Shown here: one piece after another, positions 5,593 to 8,343 of the stretch
Layout: each line of letters starts with the position of its first letter
How positions within the stretch are numbered: position 1 is the stretch's first letter
NCBI GenBank assembly: GCA_017558425.1
Contig: JAFYVD010000056.1
Location: forward strand, 1-8,343
Length of the DNA stretch: 8,343 nt
Source of the DNA: Clostridia bacterium
GTDB taxonomy: Bacteria > Bacillota_A > Clostridia > RUG12999
Direction of reading: 5' to 3'
Notes under the pieces: model-generated
What the model saw: the letters and a program-made list of their open reading frames with translations, nothing else
Told to the model about the DNA's origin: nothing
Database searches by the model: none
Program-made: the position numbers and the translations under genes

Positions 5593-6861
5593 TTATAAAA
5601 GTCCGGTAAAACCGCCGGTTTGAGTTATTATTTTTTGAATTTCCGAAACATCGGCATCGCCGACACCGACACCTGCTTTTTTCGCTACGGCTACTGCGAC
5701 ACCCGCGGCTTCGCCTATAGTGCAGACGATGGGCATAATGCGGTAAGATGCCTGCGAATCGTGGTCGGAGGATATGCACCGACCTGCAACAAGCAGATTT
5801 TCTTTGCCGACGGGATGCAAACAGCGGTAGGGAATGGTGTACCAGGTTCCTTCCTCGAAAAAGTAGTGGCTGGTTCCGGCGCCGTCCGGGCTGTGAATGT
5901 CAATGTCGTAATTTGCCGCCGCAATAGCATCCGGGAATTTCTTACAGGCAAGCAAATCATCTTTTGTGAGAAGATAATCGCCTTTAATCATACGACTTTC
6001 ACGAACGCCTGTTTCGGCGGCAGTTGAAATAATGGAACTGTTTTTGAATGCGGAAAAATTCTTCTTCAGAAAATCAAAAATCTCAAAAACCTGTTCTCTT
6101 GCTTCGATTTCAGCCTGAGTACGGTCGAAAGGATTGGTCGGATTTTTGCGGATTACACGGGTTGTGTTAAAATGAACAACCCCGTCAACCAGCGTTTTGA
6201 AAGACAGTACATCTTCGCGGGGATTTGAAAAAAGCCCTTTTTCTTTTGCTTCCTTATATATAGGATTGAAAAGCGGTTTTTGCTCTGAGTATAAATCCAT
6301 ATCAACATTTGCAACACGGAAACAAAGGGTCATTGGCTGACACTGGTTGTCGTTTTCCCTGCCCAGCATATACTCGCATCCGGCAAGAAAAGCCAGGTTT
6401 CCGTCGCCGGTTGCATCTATAAAATAGTCGGCTTCAAGCTTTATTTTGCCCGAAACTCCCGACAATGTGACAGAATCAATCTTTTCGCCCGATTGTTCCA
6501 CTTCGGATAAATAAACTCCGTAAAGCAGATTCACTCCCGCTTCCTGAGCCATTCTGTTCAGAAGAAGCTTTAAATTTTCGTCGTGAAAATAGTAGCTGTA
6601 AGGATAATAATCGCCGTCAAAGTCGGTCATTTTCTCGAGTTTTTCTTTTATCTCAGCAAAAATTCCCCGACTTAAGAAGAATTTTTCGCCATTTAGCATG
6701 GTGGAATGTTTCATGAACGGCATAACAAGTGCGTTTGATGCCGCACCGCCGAGGCAGTTGCCTTTGTCAAAAAGCAAAACGGAAAGACCTTGTCGCGCTG
6801 CTGCTATAGCGGCTCCAACGCCGGCAAACCCTCCACCTGCAACAATTAAATCATATTTCAT
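5593..6861 (-). CDS. FAD-dependent oxidoreductase (FAD_oxidored family)
   Basis: A 422-residue flavoprotein with no signal peptide or membrane helix, so cytoplasmic. The N terminus is a classical Rossmann dinucleotide fold: YDLIVAGGGFAGVGAA with GGGFAG at 9-14, D32 at the end of the second strand where FAD ribose binds, then LGGAAS (37-42). A second FAD contact is DATGDG (149-154), and the C-terminal FAD element is LLVAGRCISS (around 359-366) followed by GEAAGVAVAVA. These are the marks of the FAD_oxidored (PF12831) group, whose members are mostly uncharacterised. The substrate cannot be predicted. A TTG at 6867 would add two residues, but the ATG at 6861 is preferred because GAGGT (6874-6870) then lies 8 bases upstream. 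That site overlaps the rarA stop codon, so the gene is in one operon with rarA and likely translationally coupled. Confidence 0.85.
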   Translation of the reverse strand: MKYDLIVAGGGFAGVGAAIAAARQGLSVLLFDKGNCLGGAASNALVMPFMKHSTMLNGEKFFLSRGIFAEIKEKLEKMTDFDGDYYPYSYYFHDENLKLLLNRMAQEAGVNLLYGVYLSEVEQSGEKIDSVTLSGVSGKIKLEADYFIDATGDGNLAFLAGCEYMLGRENDNQCQPMTLCFRVANVDMDLYSEQKPLFNPIYKEAKEKGLFSNPREDVLSFKTLVDGVVHFNTTRVIRKNPTNPFDRTQAEIEAREQVFEIFDFLKKNFSAFKNSSIISTAAETGVRESRMIKGDYLLTKDDLLACKKFPDAIAAANYDIDIHSPDGAGTSHYFFEEGTWYTIPYRCLHPVGKENLLVAGRCISSDHDSQASYRIMPIVCTIGEAAGVAVAVAKKAGVGVGDADVSEIQKIITQTGGFTGLL

Positions 6862-6867
6862 AATCAA

Positions 6868-6875
6868 CTACCTCT
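6868..6875 (-). promoter_or_regulatory. Ribosome binding site that decides the oxidoreductase start
   Basis: Read on the minus strand, AGAGGTAG combines a GAGGT Shine-Dalgarno with the TAG stop of rarA. It sits 8 bases before ATG 6861 but only 2-3 bases before the TTG at 6867, which supports the ATG. Confidence 0.6.
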
Positions 6876-8127
6876 TTTTAATGTTTTTCATATATTCGGC
6901 AGCTGCCTGCTCAATTTTGTTTTCGCCCGGGGTATAGTAAATTTTATCTTTAATTTTGTCGGGCAGATATTGCTGCTCAACATAATGCCCCGGATAACTG
7001 TGCGGATATTTGTAGCCGATAGATTTGCCAAGTTTTTTCGCTCCGGCATAGTGGCCATCTTTCAACGAAGACGGGATATCGCCCGTGTCGCCCGATGCAA
7101 TGTCGCTCATTGCGGCATCAATGGCGCAAATCGCAGAGTTTGATTTTGGTGCTGTTGCCAGCAGTATTACAGCTTCGGCAAGCGGAATTCTTGCTTCGGG
7201 AAGCCCAAGCTGAAGTGCACAGTCAACACAAGATTTCACAACGGAAATTGCTGTTGGATAGGCAAGGCCGATATCTTCGGCGGCAATCACCATAAGTCTG
7301 CGGCACACCGAAATCAAGTCCCCGCCTGTAAGTAGACGTGCGAGATAATGAATTGCGGCGTTTTCGTCACTGCCGCGAATGGATTTCTGGAACGCGCTGA
7401 GCAAATCGTAATGGCTGTCGCCGTCGCGGTCATATCGTGATGCCGGAAGGGAAGCATTTTCAAACACCTGATCGGCTGTTACAGAAGATTTTTTGCCCTG
7501 CAATGCTGTAGTCATACAAAGTTCAAGCAAATTGAGCGACTTCCGAACATCGCCGTATGCGATTTCGGAGATTGCTACAAATGCATCTTTATCAAAAGTT
7601 ATTTCTGAATAATATTCCTTATTTAAAATATCAAGTCCGCGAACCAGCACTTTTTCGATTTCTTCAGGTTCAACTTTGTGAAATTCAAAAACGTTACTTC
7701 GGCTCAATATTGCATTATACACATAAAAAAACGGATTTTCTGTAGTAGCGGCAATAAGAGTGATAAATCCGTTTTCGATATATTCCAGCAAAGATTGTTG
7801 CTGTTTTTTGTTGAAATTCTGGATTTCATCAAGATAAAGAAGTATGCCGTTGGGATTTGTAAGAGAATTTTGTTCTTTTACAATATTTTTAATATCGCTC
7901 ACCGAGCCGTTGGTGGCGTTTATATAATATAATGTTTTGCCCGACTTCTCTGCGGCAATTCTTGCAAGCGTGGTTTTTCCTGTGCCTGAAGGTCCATAAA
8001 AAATCATGTTCGGCAGATTGCCGCTCTCTATAAGAGTGCGCAAAACTTTGCCTTTGCCGATAAGATGTGACTGGCCTACGACATCATCAATGGTTGATGG
8101 TCTGATTCTGTCTGCAAGCGGTTGCAT
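6868..8127 (-). CDS. rarA: Replication-associated recombination protein A (AAA+ ATPase RarA/MgsA)
   Basis: A 419-residue AAA+ ATPase related to clamp loaders, acting at stalled replication forks. Walker A is GPSGTGKT (45-52), Walker B LLYLDEIQ (96-103, with D100-E101), sensor 1 AATTENP (126-132), and the arginine finger is probably in LSRS (R143). The C-terminal MgsA region closely follows Bacillus Rar[71 protein letters not shown]. The frame stays open upstream to 8292, but the true start is the ATG at 8127: GGAGGTGA lies 5 bases before it, the protein then begins [10 protein letters not shown] like its family, and a consensus promoter lies inside the would-be extension, whose 55 residues are merely Phe-rich AT-derived translation. 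Walker B reads DEIQNFNK where most relatives have DEIHRFNK. It leads an operon with the FAD oxidoreductase. Confidence 0.95.
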   Translation of the reverse strand: MQPLADRIRPSTIDDVVGQSHLIGKGKVLRTLIESGNLPNMIFYGPSGTGKTTLARIAAEKSGKTLYYINATNGSVSDIKNIVKEQNSLTNPNGILLYLDEIQNFNKKQQQSLLEYIENGFITLIAATTENPFFYVYNAILSRSNVFEFHKVEPEEIEKVLVRGLDILNKEYYSEITFDKDAFVAISEIAYGDVRKSLNLLELCMTTALQGKKSSVTADQVFENASLPASRYDRDGDSHYDLLSAFQKSIRGSDENAAIHYLARLLTGGDLISVCRRLMVIAAEDIGLAYPTAISVVKSCVDCALQLGLPEARIPLAEAVILLATAPKSNSAICAIDAAMSDIASGDTGDIPSSLKDGHYAGAKKLGKSIGYKYPHSYPGHYVEQQYLPDKIKDKIYYTPGENKIEQAAAEYMKNIKKR

Positions 8128-8131
8128 AAAG

Positions 8132-8139
8132 TCACCTCC
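8132..8139 (-). promoter_or_regulatory. Ribosome binding site of rarA
   Basis: On the minus strand, GGAGGTGA is a near-perfect Shine-Dalgarno at good spacing from ATG 8127; it is the main reason for choosing this start over upstream in-frame ATGs. Confidence 0.85.
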
Positions 8140-8155
8140 AAAATAGTATAATAAT

Positions 8156-8184
8156 ATTATATATGTAAAGTGGTATTTTTGCAA
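8156..8184 (-). promoter_or_regulatory. Sigma-A type promoter of rarA
   Basis: On the minus strand, TTGCAA (8184-8179; four of six consensus) and a perfect TATAAT (8161-8156) are separated by 17 bases. Transcription would begin near 8149, leaving a leader of about 20 bases that holds the ribosome binding site. Confidence 0.7.
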
Positions 8185-8253
8185 GAAAAACTGTGCATAT
8201 TTAATAAAAAACTGAAAAATTATAAAAAAGGGAGAAAAAAGGCAAAAAAAGTA

Positions 8254-8282
8254 TTGACAAAGTAAGAAAGGTGTGGTAAAAT
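8254..8282 (+). promoter_or_regulatory. Strong divergent sigma-A type promoter at the right edge
   Basis: A perfect TTGACA (8254-8259), a 17-base spacer and TAAAAT (8277-8282; five of six consensus) predict rightward transcription from about 8289. The gene it serves lies outside the window. In Bacillus and many relatives rarA has an Rrf2-family regulator (cymR/iscR) and a cysteine desulfurase gene beside it, which is a guess at what follows. Confidence 0.8.
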
Positions 8283-8286
8283 GAAA

Positions 8287-8320
8287 GTCCACCTGATGAG
8301 AGAAGGTGGGCGGTCACATC
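8287..8320 (+). ncRNA. Structured 5' leader of the rightward transcript (hairpin, possible pseudoknot; incomplete)
   Basis: GTCCACCT (8287-8294) pairs with AGGTGGGC (8304-8311), 8 bp including one G-U, around a 9-base loop GATGAGAGA. Loop bases GATG (8295-8298) can pair with CATC (8317-8320), an H-type pseudoknot layout. It sits at or just after the predicted transcription start, where riboswitches and other leader RNAs lie. I recognise no family, and the window ends 23 bases later. An ATG at 8281 also opens a 15-codon frame (MKVHLMREGGRSHRL, stop 8326-8328) preceded by AAAGGTG, but that ATG overlaps the -10 box, so it is probably not in the transcript. Confidence 0.35.
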
Positions 8321-8343
8321 GGCTTTAAAAAATTTTTTAAAAA

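Noticed and set aside
5620..6027. Plus-strand open frame of 135 codons opposite the FAD oxidoreductase
   Set aside because: Antisense of conserved FAD-binding motifs, no ribosome binding site, and no conserved features of its own.
8284..8290. GAAAGTCC-like string recalling the conserved 5' part of RNase P RNA (GGAAAGUCC)
   Set aside because: It lies essentially at the predicted transcription start with no upstream P1-P3 helices, and no other RNase P landmark is visible.
8128..8292. In-frame N-terminal extension of rarA by 55 residues
   Set aside because: The extension is Phe/Tyr/Ile-rich translation of AT-rich DNA, contains the rarA promoter and ribosome binding site, and precedes the conserved [10 protein letters not shown] start.
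8292..8300. CCTGATGAG resembling the hammerhead ribozyme core CUGAUGA
   Set aside because: No GAAA core segment follows a second stem, and the bases fall in a simple hairpin loop, so the catalytic core cannot be built.
1..8343. Search for defence systems, CRISPR arrays, toxin-antitoxin pairs, insertion sequences or prophage remains
   Set aside because: No regularly spaced repeats, transposase motifs, terminal inverted repeats or small two-gene toxin modules are visible; every longer gene has a metabolic, regulatory or replication role.

Overview
The window looks like chromosomal sequence from an anaerobic member of the Firmicutes, most likely class Clostridia. The grounds are an [FeFe]-hydrogenase, a tetrahydrofolate (THF) riboswitch in front of an ECF folate transporter, strong AGGAGG-type ribosome binding sites, consensus sigma-A type promoters with AT-rich spacers, and a RarA of the Bacillus/Clostridium type. 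The species cannot be named from the sequence alone. I found no mobile element, CRISPR array, phage gene, rRNA or tRNA.

Layout. (1) Bases 1-603 are the 3' third of an [FeFe]-hydrogenase catalytic subunit, cut by the window edge. (2) Bases 604-838 have no protein gene but are densely structured: two hairpins, then a THF riboswitch aptamer with an expression platform that can hide or expose the ribosome binding site of the next gene. (3) Bases 839-2653 are a two-gene folate operon, folT (ECF folate-binding component) and folC (folylpolyglutamate/dihydrofolate synthase), closed by a terminator shared with the converging gene. (4) Bases 2724-5535 are a self-contained carbohydrate module: a DeoR-family repressor on the minus strand, a divergent control region with a good promoter and nested inverted repeats, then araD (L-ribulose-5-phosphate 4-epimerase) and araM (sn-glycerol-1-phosphate dehydrogenase family), overlapping by 4 bases. 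(5) A perfect 15-bp bidirectional terminator at 5545-5577 separates this from a minus-strand pair: rarA (8127 to 6868), then directly an FAD-dependent oxidoreductase (6861 to 5593). (6) Bases 8128-8343 hold the rarA promoter and a strong divergent promoter that starts a structured transcript running off the right edge.

How the parts work together. FolT brings in reduced folates and FolC traps them by polyglutamylation. The riboswitch lets cellular THF shut the operon down, and the base pairing I can draw supports a THF-off translational switch. The DeoR/araD/araM module resembles a reduced piece of the Bacillus arabinose operon without isomerase, kinase or transporter, so its substrate may come from another locus or may not be arabinose-derived. 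rarA and the oxidoreductase share a transcript, but I see no functional link between them.

The most interesting items are the three-way RNA switch at 684-838, the nested operator-like repeats between the DeoR gene and araD, the stand-alone epimerase/glycerol-phosphate dehydrogenase pair, and the structured leader at the right edge. I see no clear evidence of a wholly new defence or biosynthetic system.
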